A DNA stretch of 56,061 nucleotides from Melampsora larici-populina 98AG31 (taxonomy: Eukaryota > Basidiomycota > Pucciniomycetes > Pucciniales > Melampsoraceae): contig NW_006768893.1 in the NCBI RefSeq assembly GCF_000204055.1, forward strand, positions 1-56,061, given 5' to 3'. A program made the position numbers and the translations under genes. Of the stretch, positions 55,581 to 56,061 are shown one piece after another; position 1 is the stretch's first letter; each line of letters begins with the position of its first letter. The notes below the pieces were generated by a model. The model saw only the letters and a list, made by a program, of their open reading frames with translations, was not told the DNA's origin and ran no database searches.

Positions 55581-56061
55581 ATGCCACAGGCGAACGGGGT
55601 TCAGGCGAACCTCATCTGTAATGGAATACCTCTGACCGAATACCCCGGCCTCTCGTCCGATCCTAACACGGTGTTGTGCGAATCTACGCCTGGCCAAACT
55701 TTTGAGGTAGAGTTCTTAGGACCGGAGGCACCTTCAGATTGCGTAGTCAAGCTCTACTGTGATGGCGTCTGCATGGATAGCTATGTGTACCCTCGAAATC
55801 AGCTTATGAAAGCGACTTTTCGTGGTATCTATCTTCCGAACGATGACGCAACATTATTACCATTCAAGTTTGCGAACGTCGAGCTTTGTGAAGAAGATGA
55901 CAGTCACCCAGAGCAAATTGTCAAAAACCTTGGCACTGTGTCTCTGGAGGCCTTCCGTTGTACCTTGGGTCCCAGGAAACCAAATAGTGATAGTGTTATT
56001 CCAGCAGTCGCATCAAACAGCAAATTCTCTGAACGGAACAAGAAAGCCAGTAGATTCCACA
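55581..56061 (+). CDS. DUF7918-like protein, N-terminal part (runs off the window)
   Basis: The frame opens at ATG 55581 (MPQANGVQANLICNGIPLTEYP) and stays open for 160 codons to the window end. The layout is that of basidiomycete DUF7918-type proteins, whose function is unknown: a short N-terminus, CNG.PL.EY, a strand-rich core with TPGQTFEVEFLGPEAPSDCVVKLYCDGV, an FRGI segment, then an LGTVSLEAFRCTLG segment. The assignment is from pattern memory, not a search. No intron, signal peptide or membrane segment is seen. It is the only gene in the window that looks like an ordinary host gene. The LINE 5' end lies 157 bp upstream and reads the other way, so the promoter is confined to that interval or lies partly in the LINE. 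Confidence 0.6.
   Translation, partial: MPQANGVQANLICNGIPLTEYPGLSSDPNTVLCESTPGQTFEVEFLGPEAPSDCVVKLYCDGVCMDSYVYPRNQLMKATFRGIYLPNDDATLLPFKFANVELCEEDDSHPEQIVKNLGTVSLEAFRCTLGPRKPNSDSVIPAVASNSKFSERNKKASRFH

Noticed and set aside
1..56061. tRNA or rRNA genes
   Set aside because: I looked for cloverleaf-like and box A/B patterns by eye and saw none that I could support; a dedicated scan would be needed.

Overview
This is a eukaryotic window, most likely from a basidiomycete fungus and possibly a rust (Pucciniales). Genes are split by short GT-AG introns. Almost everything readable belongs to fungal transposable-element families: hAT, a CACTA-related 'Plavaka'-like family, Ngaro/PAT-type tyrosine-recombinase (YR) retrotransposons, an IS630/Tc1-mariner relative, a Tad1-like LINE and Copia traces. 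The clade is inferred from family content; no host marker proves it. Only one reading frame looks like an ordinary host gene: a DUF7918-like protein that runs off the right edge. There are two assembly gaps (19792-19891 and 40812-41029).

Layout, left to right. (1) 1-7734: 3' part of a YR retrotransposon (RT-RNase H, then tyrosine recombinase, then split direct repeats). A CACTA-type MITE end (1-19) and a complete hAT element (369-4574) are inserted in its RT gene. (2) 7748-20880: a probable Copia LTR split by a second hAT element (7826-20743). That hAT is itself split by an 8.7 kb Plavaka-like element (7945-16647), giving three nested layers. (3) About 20930-22559: a decayed third YR element with its B1-A2-B2 repeats. 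(4) 22560-27700: gene-poor AT-rich DNA with two foldback MITEs, a Copia gag remnant and a few weak hypothetical reading frames. (5) 28194-36224: a dead mariner-type transposase gene split after its second codon by an essentially full-length YR retrotransposon on the minus strand (28199-35093). (6) 37288-39693: an unrecognised multi-exon gene on the minus strand with two in-frame nonsense codons, preceded by about 150-bp tandem repeats. (7) 41099-48975: a second Plavaka-like element. (8) 49123-55424: a full-length Tad1-like LINE with a 14-bp target duplication. Its ORF1 is broken by a hAT-derived MITE, and its 5' end lies 157 bp from the start of the DUF7918-like gene, which is transcribed away from it.

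The most interesting points are these. Three hAT-family insertions (two autonomous, one MITE) share the terminus CAA(C/T)(A/G)CC and each is flanked by a perfect 7-bp, not 8-bp, duplication. Both Plavaka-like elements carry a second downstream gene; the two products are very diverged but share a C-terminal motif, so the pair looks like a conserved two-gene transposon. One Plavaka copy also carries, on the opposite strand, a 147-residue protein made of two ancient repeats of one unknown domain. Exon borders and TE limits were read by eye. No alignment or database search was run.
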